8,766 nt of DNA from Chloroflexota bacterium (GTDB taxonomy: Bacteria; Chloroflexota; Ktedonobacteria; Ktedonobacterales; Ktedonobacteraceae). This document shows, in pieces, positions 1-5,322 of this stretch. Position numbers and translations under genes: made by a program. A model generated the notes under the pieces. That model was given only the letters and a program-made list of their open reading frames with translations, was not told the DNA's origin and ran no database searches. Within the stretch, counting starts at the first letter, position 1; each line of letters opens with the position of its first letter. The stretch is from positions 1 through 8,766 of the forward strand of contig VBHI01000042.1 in assembly GCA_005881495.1 (NCBI GenBank). The letters are read 5' to 3'.

Positions 1-1
1 G

Positions 2-490
2 GGAGAACAGGTGGGGAGTGCCACGGTGATCGCACGCTGTCTGACGTTTTTGCCCTTTGTATTCAGGCTACGTGGGCAAGTGGACAAGGTCCGAAGCATC
101 ATCACACGTGCTCTGGCAGTATCAGAAGTGAGGAATAGCAGTATTATCACAGGTCATCGTGCATGGCTAGGGTGGCGCGATGGCAATATGGCCGAGGCTG
201 AGGCCTATGGTCGGGCTTCAATAGGGGAGAGGCAAGGCCAGCAGCGTGTCAATGCGTTTCATTGGGTGGGCTTATGGCCTTTAATTGGCGTCGTGCTCGC
301 TCAGGAGAAGATTGCTGAAGCAATGGACTACGTGCGCATGCTGCTCGATCCCACACAGCAACCCCCTCCTGAAAAGTTGAGAGCTATCCTTGAATCGGCT
401 CTACAAGCATGGGACGCCGGACAACAGGAGGAAGTTCGTTCTCTTCTCCAACGAGCCGTACCTCTTGCGGAGGAGATGGGCTATCTCTAA
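2..490 (+). CDS. C-terminal part of a large AAA-ATPase/TPR-type regulatory protein (5' truncated by window edge)
   Basis: The reading frame is open from the first bases of the window to TAA at 488-490, so the visible 160 or so residues are only the C-terminus and the GTG at 11 is not a likely true start. The protein is helical and TPR-like. It carries landmarks I associate with the C-terminal repeat region of long ATPase regulators (LuxR/SARP-like or cyclase-linked AAA proteins): WLGWRDGNMAEAEAYGRA, a WPLIGVVLA helix, LLDPTQQPPP, and a terminal LAEEMGYL. These repeats typically act as a protein-protein or ligand-sensing platform. The effector and nucleotide-binding domains would lie upstream and cannot be seen, so the exact class is undetermined. 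The gene converges on the cupredoxin gene, and a hairpin follows its stop codon. Confidence 0.7.
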   Translation, partial: GEQVGSATVIARCLTFLPFVFRLRGQVDKVRSIITRALAVSEVRNSSIITGHRAWLGWRDGNMAEAEAYGRASIGERQGQQRVNAFHWVGLWPLIGVVLAQEKIAEAMDYVRMLLDPTQQPPPEKLRAILESALQAWDAGQQEEVRSLLQRAVPLAEEMGYL

Positions 491-493
491 TAA

Positions 494-513
494 GTGACTC
501 AGCACAGAGTCAC
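494..513. terminator. Candidate bidirectional terminator between convergent genes
   Basis: A perfect 7-bp inverted repeat, GTGACTC (494-500) and GAGTCAC (507-513), with a 6-nt loop lies 3 bases after the TAA of the upstream + gene. It is followed by CATTTTC on the + strand and by TTATT on the - strand, so it could serve both converging transcripts. The T-tracts are short, which keeps confidence moderate. Confidence 0.5.
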
Positions 514-552
514 CATTTTCACATCGTCCTCCGCAATCCGTTCGCGTTCGCA

Positions 553-1380
553 CTACTGGACAATGACCGTCAGGTTCATCCCCTGGTGAACCGTACAGTA
601 GATGTGGTAAGTCCCCGCTGTGGCAAATGGTCCAATCTCAGTGCTGTTGCCATTGACTTGCACATTATTGACAGTGGGTGCGCCCGGCTCGCTCGCTGGT
701 TTGGCGGCGCCATTCTGCCAGGAGCCATTCGCAAGGATGTGGAGCACTGACACGTCATCCACCAGCAAGAGCTTTGAGCCTTTGGAAATCGTAACAGACG
801 GCTGATTAAAGTTGCCAGCACTCATATGCACCGTTGGGGCACCGTTGGTGTAGGTCGTGCCTGCGGGCGCGTTTGTTTGCGCGATGGCGGCGATGAGGAT
901 GGCTCCGATGACGATCCCCGCTACTCCCGTCAAGGCAGAGGGAAGCCAACGTGGAGCCTGTCGCTCTGCGCGGGCCTCGCCCTGGCGGTAGTTCTGCACT
1001 GCTGCGCCGATACTTGCCCCGAACGTCACGAGCACGAAGGCCATGATGAGCACATCCAGCACAAAGGGAAGGAACCCTCCCGTCTTTGGATTGGTTAGGT
1101 GATAAGTCACAAAGGGCTGCGTGGCTATCTGGTACAGGAACACGCCACTCACGAGTGTGATGAGCAACGGTATCCAGCGGAACCCGCTTGCGGCGAGGCC
1201 CGCGCAGACCAGCAGGCTCACGGTACTGATGAGTAATGCGGTATTATCCGGGTATCCTATCGTGATCGCCAGTATCCCGCTTGAGGCAGCCGCCCCAAGG
1301 AGTGCCGCCACGGCGAGTTTGCTAAAGGCGGAGAGTGGTTGACGAGCAAACAGGGGTGTCTGTGTTGATTCTACGTTCAT
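553..1380 (-). CDS. Membrane-anchored cupredoxin (plastocyanin-like) protein
   Basis: This 275-residue protein has about five hydrophobic helices (roughly residues 21-43, 47-66, 69-88, 103-128 and 145-167) followed by a C-terminal, probably extracytoplasmic cupredoxin domain (about 175-275). A full type I copper ligand set is visible: His214 (VLHILANG), then Cys262, His265 and Met268 in the C-x2-H-x2-M loop near the C-terminus. Such domains bind one copper ion and usually carry electrons between membrane redox partners; the partner is not evident here. I chose ATG 1378-1380 over the in-frame GTG at 1407 because AAAAGGA lies 7 bases before it. The four-helix region ahead of the domain resembles nothing I can name, so the fusion itself is the notable part. 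Transcription probably starts in the repeat-rich spacer upstream. The copper-site call is firm; the physiological role is unknown. Confidence 0.85.
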   Translation of the reverse strand: MNVESTQTPLFARQPLSAFSKLAVAALLGAAASSGILAITIGYPDNTALLISTVSLLVCAGLAASGFRWIPLLITLVSGVFLYQIATQPFVTYHLTNPKTGGFLPFVLDVLIMAFVLVTFGASIGAAVQNYRQGEARAERQAPRWLPSALTGVAGIVIGAILIAAIAQTNAPAGTTYTNGAPTVHMSAGNFNQPSVTISKGSKLLLVDDVSVLHILANGSWQNGAAKPASEPGAPTVNNVQVNGNSTEIGPFATAGTYHIYCTVHQGMNLTVIVQ

Positions 1381-1492
1381 CGCTGATTCCTTTTCTCTTT
1401 TTATCACTATGTCTTCATCGAATGTAGCTCTTATGTGTTCTGCAAGGATGATGACGTTGCTGTTCCTCTTAATGAGAGTGTAGAATATGTGC

Positions 1493-1525
1493 CGTTCTTG
1501 AACCGTTCTTTTGAAGCGTTCTTTG
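1493..1525 (-). repeat. Three short direct repeats upstream of the cupredoxin gene
   Basis: CGTTCTTG (1493-1500), CGTTCTTTTG (1504-1513) and CGTTCTTTG (1517-1525) form three near-identical units at spacings of 11 and 13 bases, close to one helical turn. They lie about 115-145 bases before the start of the cupredoxin gene, where a promoter would be expected. A multi-site operator is a reasonable inference. I could not place a convincing -35/-10 pair next to them. Confidence 0.45.
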
Positions 1526-1543
1526 ATGAATATCTGTAAGTGA

Positions 1544-1553
1544 GGAACGTTCC
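1544..1553. promoter_or_regulatory. Perfect 10-bp palindrome GGAACGTTCC, possible operator
   Basis: GGAACGTTCC is fully self-complementary and contains a fourth CGTTC, next to the three CGTTCTT repeats at 1493-1525. It sits in the spacer upstream of the cupredoxin gene. A dimeric regulator site is plausible, but only position and symmetry support it. Confidence 0.3.
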
Positions 1554-1619
1554 TTGGGCCGTGAGCGGGAGGAAGAGGTTAGAAGAGCAAAAGAAGAGAG
1601 AGTCCTTGCTGTTGCATAG

Positions 1620-1635
1620 TCTAGCGGACGCTAGA
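1620..1635 (-). terminator. Weak candidate terminator after the recX-membrane protein operon
   Basis: TCTAGCG (1620-1626) and CGCTAGA (1629-1635) form a perfect inverted repeat, starting 7 bases past the TGA at 1643-1645 of the minus-strand membrane protein gene. No T-run follows immediately; about 17 bases later the minus strand becomes a long pyrimidine-rich stretch. The 2-base centre means the real RNA loop would be larger and the stem shorter. Position favours a terminator, composition does not. Confidence 0.3.
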
Positions 1636-1642
1636 GTATCTG

Positions 1643-2320
1643 TCAGCTAAAAGCATTTCGTACCGTCAAGCCAAAACGTTCAACCACCGGCCCCAGGGTA
1701 TTTAACAGAATCGAACCAATCACCAGCGTGATCACGATATTCGATGTGGACCAGATAAACCATGCTGGAATCAAGGTACTGGCAGGATTAAAGCCGGCCC
1801 CGATGAGAATGAGGTTGCCATAAAGTCCGCCGATAATGTTATTGGGCAGGACAGCGCACACCAGGAAAAAGATAAAGCCACGCGCCGTAAACACATCCTT
1901 GCCAATTGGACTCAGCCCAAAGCGTCTTGCCAATGTGCGGTACAGGATCATGGGTAAACCCAACTGTATCAGGTCAACCGTGCCAAAGGGAAGGGCCACC
2001 AGCAAAGGAACACCGGCCAATAGACCGGCCCCCACAAAATTGCCGATATACGCAATGACAAAAGCCCAACCCCCAAACCATAACGCAAAAGGAATACCGA
2101 AGCCAATGGCAACGAAAAGGAACGAAACCACGGGTATACCTGAAGAGAGCAGCGAAGCCGATAACCAGGAAAGGATAGTATAGACTGCCGTTGCCACCGC
2201 TACCGCTACAAGCTGTCCCGGAGTTGGCGGAGGCGCACCGCGTATTCGCAGGGAATAGGTGATAGCCGTCGATTTGCTTCCCACTATTTCCGGTGGCTCA
2301 GTTGGTCCATCCATCAACAA
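1643..2320 (-). CDS. Polytopic membrane protein of unknown function (possibly ECF-S or MASE1-like)
   Basis: This protein of about 225 residues has a short hydrophilic, proline-rich N-terminus (about 35 residues) and then five or six membrane segments. Glycine and aromatic residues recur inside the helices (GFGIPFALWFGGWAFVIAY, then IGNFVGAGLLAG). The pattern recalls substrate-binding S components of ECF transporters or MASE1-type sensor membrane domains. I see no diagnostic motif, and no energising ATPase or T component lies nearby, so the family is not assigned. It begins 17 bases after the recX stop, and AAAGGA lies in that gap. TTG at 2320 (5 bases from AAGGA) and ATG at 2314 (11 bases away) are both possible starts. 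Close spacing implies cotranscription with recX, although no functional link is obvious. Confidence 0.75.
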   Translation of the reverse strand: MLMDGPTEPPEIVGSKSTAITYSLRIRGAPPPTPGQLVAVAVATAVYTILSWLSASLLSSGIPVVSFLFVAIGFGIPFALWFGGWAFVIAYIGNFVGAGLLAGVPLLVALPFGTVDLIQLGLPMILYRTLARRFGLSPIGKDVFTARGFIFFLVCAVLPNNIIGGLYGNLILIGAGFNPASTLIPAWFIWSTSNIVITLVIGSILLNTLGPVVERFGLTVRNAFS

Positions 2321-2337
2321 AAGATTCCTTTCTTCCT

Positions 2338-2988
2338 CTAATCTTCTTCTACGTCCTCAGGTTTCAATTCCTTCCACAAAGCCTTAACCGTTCGCGCAAC
2401 AACCTCATAATGAAAGCCGCGTCGTTGCAGAAATGAACCCAGGCGTGTACGAAATGTCATATAGTCCATCGAAGGATGATGCAGCAGCGATAAAGCCTTT
2501 TTGCGGCCAGCGCGCAGGGCAAACTCCTCGTCTTTCTCATCACTGATCAGCTCATCAACGACCTCGCGATTCACGCCCTTCATACGCAGTTCGTTTTTGA
2601 TCGCGCGCGCCCCCCGCGGGCTATACTGCTCGCGATTCTCAGCCCAGAACGAGGCAAACTCATGGTCATTCACCAGCTCAAGCCGATCTAAGCGCTCCAG
2701 TGTGGCATCGATGATCTCGGGCGCAGTCTGCTTTCGGCGCAGGTAACGGCGCACCTCCTCGCGGCTCCTTTGTCGATATGAGAGATAGTTATAGGCGCGC
2801 TCAATAGCCTGTTGCAACGCCTCCTCGCTGCGCAATTGCTCCAGCTGCGCAGGTGACAGTTCCTGCTCCTGTTCTAATCCCATCTGCAATACGACGGCAG
2901 CATTGACTCCCAGCAGAAAACGTCCATCTACAAACAAGTTAATGCGTTCAGCGTTGTTGGCCTGCGGTTCAAGGGCGGTAATCTTCAT
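2338..2988 (-). CDS. recX: RecX regulatory protein, modulator of RecA
   Basis: RecX binds RecA filaments in the cytoplasm and restrains or modulates recombinase activity in DNA repair. The 216-residue product shows the family's helical repeats. Residues about 60-90 contain the hallmark run AYNYLSYRQRSREEVRRYL, followed by a second unit around LERLDRLELVNDHEFASFW with the RGARAIKNELRMKGV segment, and a third near the C-terminus (FRTRLGSFLQRRGFHYEVV). The N-terminal 50 or so residues form the extra domain seen in longer RecX proteins. Length is normal for the family. ATG 2986-2988 is the start; no strong ribosome binding site is seen before it. recA is not adjacent, unlike in some bacteria; instead a membrane protein gene follows in the same direction. 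The acidic C-terminal tail (PEDVEED) is unremarkable. Confidence 0.93.
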   Translation of the reverse strand: MKITALEPQANNAERINLFVDGRFLLGVNAAVVLQMGLEQEQELSPAQLEQLRSEEALQQAIERAYNYLSYRQRSREEVRRYLRRKQTAPEIIDATLERLDRLELVNDHEFASFWAENREQYSPRGARAIKNELRMKGVNREVVDELISDEKDEEFALRAGRKKALSLLHHPSMDYMTFRTRLGSFLQRRGFHYEVVARTVKALWKELKPEDVEED

Positions 2989-3047
2989 GCAGCCACTATA
3001 TCACCATGTGTAACAAAGGGCAATCAAATAAAAGTGGAGAGTCTACT

Positions 3048-3068
3048 GGTTATCGGTTATTGGTTGGA
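3048..3068. repeat. Three GGTTAT-type heptad repeats
   Basis: GGTTATC (3048-3054), GGTTATT (3055-3061) and GGTTGGA (3062-3068) follow each other directly, with another GGTTACC a few bases later. They occupy the 168-base spacer between panD and recX. No function can be assigned. Confidence 0.3.
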
Positions 3069-3082
3069 GTGGGGTTACCTTA

Positions 3083-3092
3083 CAAACGTTTG
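3083..3092. promoter_or_regulatory. Perfect 10-bp palindrome CAAACGTTTG upstream of recX
   Basis: CAAACGTTTG is self-complementary and lies about 95 bases before the recX start, in the same spacer as the panD terminator. It could be an operator for recX. It does not match the Gram-positive LexA box (CGAAC-N4-GTTCG), so an SOS role is not supported by sequence. Confidence 0.22.
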
Positions 3093-3111
3093 ATAGGGGA
3101 AGGTTGAAGGG

Positions 3112-3140
3112 AAATTCATCCAACCGGGAGGCTGAATGAA
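3112..3140 (-). terminator. Rho-independent terminator of panD
   Basis: Read on the minus strand, TTCATTCAGCC, a TCCC loop and GGTTGGATGAA form an 11-bp stem (two G-U pairs) followed by TTTCCCTTC. The hairpin begins about 17 bases past the panD stop. It also separates panD from recX. Confidence 0.6.
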
Positions 3141-3156
3141 ATGGAAGGTTTCGCGC

Positions 3157-3585
3157 TTAGGAGTACATGATCTCGGTCTCTGGGTCGGCTTCAGCATACG
3201 CCTCAGGCAGCATCTCGCTCAATGGCACATGCTTTACTTCGGTGATGTGATTCTCTTCATCAACAAAGACCACGCGCGGTACCAGCGAACGGATTTCCAG
3301 TTCGTCATACTGACCATAACAAATGATAATGACGATATCACCTTCCGAATTGAGGTGGGCGGCTGCCCCATTCAGACAGATAACGCCGGAACCACGAGCA
3401 CCAGCAATAGTGTACGTATCCAGTCGCGAACCGTTCGTGACGTTGACGACCTGCACCTTTTCATATGGATAGATGTCTGAGGCCTCTAACAGGTCCTGGT
3501 CAATCGTGATACTGCCAGTGTAATGAAGGTTTGCCTGGGTGACAGTAGCACGGTGGATCTTCCCTTTGCACATAGTGCGCTGCAT
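3157..3585 (-). CDS. panD: Aspartate 1-decarboxylase precursor
   Basis: PanD removes the alpha-carboxyl of L-aspartate to give beta-alanine, a precursor of pantothenate and coenzyme A. The 142-residue proenzyme self-cleaves between Gly24 and Ser25 (HYTGSITID), making a pyruvoyl cofactor on the alpha chain. Lys9, Arg54, Thr57 and Tyr58, known active-site positions in the E. coli enzyme, fall at the same numbers here. That agreement supports ATG 3583-3585 as the start rather than the in-frame TTG at 3603; AAAGGA precedes it by 9 bases. The core [17 protein letters not shown] is typical. The C-terminal tail (about 100-142) is acidic at its end and slightly longer than in short homologues. The gene seems monocistronic, with its own promoter and terminator. 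No panB or panC is in the window. Confidence 0.96.
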   Translation of the reverse strand: MQRTMCKGKIHRATVTQANLHYTGSITIDQDLLEASDIYPYEKVQVVNVTNGSRLDTYTIAGARGSGVICLNGAAAHLNSEGDIVIIICYGQYDELEIRSLVPRVVFVDEENHITEVKHVPLSEMLPEAYAEADPETEIMYS

Positions 3586-3598
3586 AACGACTGTTCCT

Positions 3599-3624
3599 TT
3601 CAAATGTACAATTCAAATATACAA
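3599..3624 (-). repeat. 13-bp tandem repeat overlapping the panD promoter
   Basis: TTCAAATGTACAA (3599-3611) is followed directly by TTCAAATATACAA (3612-3624), 12 of 13 bases identical. The upstream copy contains the likely -10 element and the downstream copy abuts the ribosome binding site of panD. Such placement is what an operator or a regulatory duplication would show, but no regulator is identified. Confidence 0.5.
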
Positions 3625-3645
3625 CGTTCGCGGGAGAAACCACAA
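3616..3645 (-). promoter_or_regulatory. Candidate sigma70-type promoter of panD
   Basis: On the minus strand TTGTGG (3645-3640) is separated by 18 bases from TATATT (3621-3616), leaving a leader of roughly 25 bases before the panD ATG. The -35 matches consensus only partly. Confidence 0.4.
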
Positions 3646-3673
3646 ACTGTATCTCCCTATACTCTGAAATACG

Positions 3674-3693
3674 TCCCAAAGCCCGTATTGGGA
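3674..3693. other. Small inverted repeat upstream of panD
   Basis: TCCCAA (3674-3679) and TTGGGA (3688-3693) are perfectly complementary around an 8-base centre. It lies between the end of the small unknown gene and the panD promoter. No T-run follows on either strand, so it is a poor terminator; it may simply be a weak end signal for the upstream operon. Confidence 0.3.
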
Positions 3694-3745
3694 ACAGGAT
3701 AATTTGCTGCTTTGAGATCATGTGAATAATTACCAGCAAAGAAGA

Positions 3746-3991
3746 TTATATCTGTTTTTCAAAGACGCCCAGCAATCCCATGGCATAGGCTTCAGCCGCA
3801 CTCTGCGCATCGTACATCCTATCGCCCATCATTAAACGATAGCGACACTTCCAGCGCCTGGCAGGCCACGGGGCTAATTTGATCAATGTATATGTCTCAC
3901 AGTGCGCTTCGAGCGCCTCGCGCAGAGCGACTTCCCCCCACTCTGCGTATCCGCGCCGGGCAAGCTGTACACGTAGTTCTTCTGCAAACAT
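3746..3991 (-). CDS. Small conserved-looking protein of unknown function (81 aa)
   Basis: I do not recognise this protein. ATG 3989-3991 is preferred because AGGGA lies about 6 bases before it; an in-frame GTG at 4036 would add 15 residues but lacks a site. The 81-residue product is soluble and basic to neutral. It has an amphipathic N-terminal helix (EELRVQLARRGYAEWGEVALREALEAH), a middle segment that looks beta-rich with several Trp and Arg (LAPWPARRWKCRYRLMMGD), and a C-terminal Ala-rich helix (AQSAAEAYAMGLLGVFEKQ). Two cysteines are present but are not arranged as a metal site. It begins 86 bases after the DUF402 gene in the same direction, so cotranscription is likely. Good ribosome binding site and normal composition make it a probable real gene. 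Confidence 0.6.
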   Translation of the reverse strand: MFAEELRVQLARRGYAEWGEVALREALEAHCETYTLIKLAPWPARRWKCRYRLMMGDRMYDAQSAAEAYAMGLLGVFEKQI

Positions 3992-4077
3992 GGTGATTCC
4001 CTGGTGAACTGGATTAAAGTCCCTTGGACGCCGCACACATCTCTTCTTGTGCCCCTTCCTGGCTCTACGGCATAGTC

Positions 4078-4662
4078 TCAGAGGAGGTTGGATTCCCTCC
4101 CAGAAACAGCTCGCAGAATCGCTCCCGCTTCGTCAGGTCCCAGCCTTTCAAAATCTGTCCGTGGCAACTGGTGCGGGATCTGATTGAATGGCCCCGTCCA
4201 GCGCTTGGCCTGTTCCTCCAACCAATCCAGTACTTCAAATGCTTGTTTGCGCGATTGCTCGACGACGCGGAAGCGCAACGCTGCACGATCAAAGATCTCA
4301 TGATCTTTGGTATACACACGATAGTCTTCGCGCACCACAACATCAATGTAGAGATCGGTATAGATCATCTCTCTTGCAGTATTGTTGTAATCGGGATTTG
4401 GCAGGACAACGTCACAGTAGCCACTGAGAAAGCTGCCCGTCTGGTAATTATATCCAACATGTATAGTAAACCAGGAATCCCGCCAGAAATAGCTCAACTG
4501 GTGTTTTTCCGAGAGCCAGGTGCCAGGTCTCCAGCGCATTTCAGTGCCCGCAGGGGTCCAGACGACAAAGTACTCGTCACTCACTGGTATATGATAGCCT
4601 TGCCAACTGGCCCATTGGCTGCCATCAACCAGCAATTTCTGGATGCTAGTCGTTAGTAACAA
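4078..4662 (-). CDS. DUF402-family protein (putative nucleoside phosphatase-like or RNA-binding fold)
   Basis: The centre of this protein matches the DUF402 pattern: WFTIHVGYN strand, a VVLPNPDYN turn, then YTDLYIDVVVREDYRVYTKDHEIF, with acidic residues Asp103, Asp107, Asp113 and Asp120/Glu122 in the positions where the family has its conserved metal-linked acidic residues. Characterised relatives include nucleoside tri- and diphosphatases of Firmicutes and the FAU-1 RNase-associated domain; which activity applies is unknown. A C-terminal helix follows (about 130-155). Start choice matters: TTG 4660-4662 has AAAGGGAG 7 bases upstream and gives 194 residues. ATG 4702-4704 has no ribosome binding site and overlaps a TATAAT that looks like the promoter. 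The open frame reaches 4821 but those residues do not resemble the family. A small unknown gene follows. Confidence 0.75.
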   Translation of the reverse strand: MLLTTSIQKLLVDGSQWASWQGYHIPVSDEYFVVWTPAGTEMRWRPGTWLSEKHQLSYFWRDSWFTIHVGYNYQTGSFLSGYCDVVLPNPDYNNTAREMIYTDLYIDVVVREDYRVYTKDHEIFDRAALRFRVVEQSRKQAFEVLDWLEEQAKRWTGPFNQIPHQLPRTDFERLGPDEAGAILRAVSGRESNLL

Positions 4663-4702
4663 ACTCTGGCTCCCTTTCTGTAAAAAGTTTGTCTGTTTAA
4701 GC

Positions 4703-4732
4703 ATTATAACCGAGGAGTGTGGCAATGAACAA
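4703..4732 (-). promoter_or_regulatory. Candidate promoter of the DUF402 gene
   Basis: On the minus strand TTGTTC (4732-4727), an 18-base spacer and a perfect TATAAT (4708-4703) form a good sigma70-like promoter. Transcription would begin near 4696, inside the longest open frame, which argues for the internal TTG start at 4662. Confidence 0.55.
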
Positions 4733-4874
4733 GCGCAGGATATCTCCCTCCATAAAAACTCTAAATGGCCTGGTTGAGAAAAAATTACTGCAGAAAGATA
4801 GGGAAAAGCCGTTACCAACAAACCGAGCGAACAATGAAGGCTGTGCTAGTTCGAAGTCATCAGCAGGTCAGTTG

Positions 4875-4903
4875 CTCCTCGCTGTCTTGTAGTGAGCGAG
4901 GAG
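4875..4903. repeat. Inverted repeat in the antiporter upstream region
   Basis: CTCCTCGCT (4875-4883) and AGCGAGGAG (4895-4903) are perfectly complementary around an 11-base loop; two more pairs are possible beyond a one-base bulge. No T-run follows on either strand, so it is unlikely to be an intrinsic terminator. Confidence 0.5.
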
Positions 4904-4925
4904 GCATGTATGGAGGCGGAGCAGC

Positions 4926-4970
4926 GACTCTGAGTCCAACCTGAGATAGGCATTCTCAGCCCCGTCTCAG
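4926..4970 (+). repeat. Overlapping CTGAG/CTCAG inverted repeats
   Basis: GACTCTGAGTC (4926-4936) is a palindrome. CTGAGA (4941-4946) can pair with TCTCAG at 4954-4959 (7-base loop) or with TCTCAG at 4965-4970. The mutually exclusive pairing is suggestive of a switchable RNA but is short enough to occur by chance. Confidence 0.3.
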
Positions 4971-5211
4971 ATAATCCACAGAATTGTCTCACCTCAAGAT
5001 GGTATGCTCGTATTGGAGGGATGTGGTGAGTCTAACTGTACGCTGGCGTCTCCCCACCGTTCCCAGATATATAGCCAGGTGGAAGTAATCAATAGCTAGA
5101 AGAATAGTGAAAGAGAATTATGGAGGCTCATTACCATGCTTTATCTTAAGATGAATAACAAGACAAACAGGCACTATCTATCACTCTACCCAGGATCCAA
5201 TTCTGCTAAGG

Positions 5212-5227
5212 AAGGAGGGAACAGATG
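5212..5227 (+). promoter_or_regulatory. Strong ribosome binding site and ATG of the original antiporter start
   Basis: AAGGAGG (5212-5218) is followed after 6 bases by ATG at 5225. The codons that follow read MQHEFP, which resembles the start of YbaL-type antiporters (M-x-H-x-x-P), and then leave the antiporter frame. The frame from this ATG stops at 5324-5326 after 33 codons, overlapping the GTG at 5323 in a GTGA arrangement. Confidence 0.6.
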
Positions 5228-5235
5228 CAGCATGA

Positions 5236-5322
5236 ATTTCCGATGCCGGTGTCGCTATCGGTCCTTTCACCCCTGGCTTCAGCGGTGATCTCTTCACCAT
5301 CCAGCAGCTCGCTGAACTCGGC
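5236..5322 (+). pseudogene. In-frame antiporter codons upstream of the first standard start
   Basis: Immediately after TGA 5233-5235, the frame of the antiporter reads AGVAIGPFTPGF (from 5245) and then QQLAELGV just before the GTG at 5323. These are well-known conserved segments of Kef/YbaL antiporters, so the coding homology clearly extends upstream of any ATG, GTG or TTG in this frame. The family's first transmembrane helix and the start of the second are absent between MQHEFP (other frame, 5225-5242) and this segment. About 32 codons appear lost with a frame change. Confidence 0.65.

Larger units (their letters stand above)
4822..5135. other. Non-coding spacer with inverted repeats; no gene recognised
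   Basis: This stretch between the divergent DUF402 and antiporter genes has no convincing coding frame, tRNA or known riboswitch that I can recognise. It contains a hairpin at 4875-4903, the palindrome GACTCTGAGTC at 4926-4936, and a CTGAGA/TCTCAG hairpin at 4941-4959 with an alternative partner GTCTCAG at 4964-4970. It could be a long 5' leader of the antiporter mRNA or simply decayed sequence. Confidence 0.4.

Noticed and set aside
2995..3030. TTGATT-N18-TGATAT promoter for recX
   Set aside because: Weak matches and it would leave almost no leader before the ATG; not strong enough to list.
3745..3775. TTGCTG-N19-TATAAT on the minus strand overlapping the stop of the small gene, as a second panD promoter
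   Set aside because: Spacer is long and the TATAAT partly comes from the stop codon; a closer promoter candidate exists at 3616-3645.
4024..4656. 210-codon + strand frame opposite the DUF402 and small genes
   Set aside because: It spans both minus-strand genes and their spacer, has no family resemblance and no ribosome binding site.
4834..4944. 36-codon + frame starting MKAVLVRSH, which recalls zinc alcohol dehydrogenase N-termini
   Set aside because: The resemblance ends after about nine residues, no ribosome binding site precedes it, and the rest runs through the inverted repeats. Chance is more likely.
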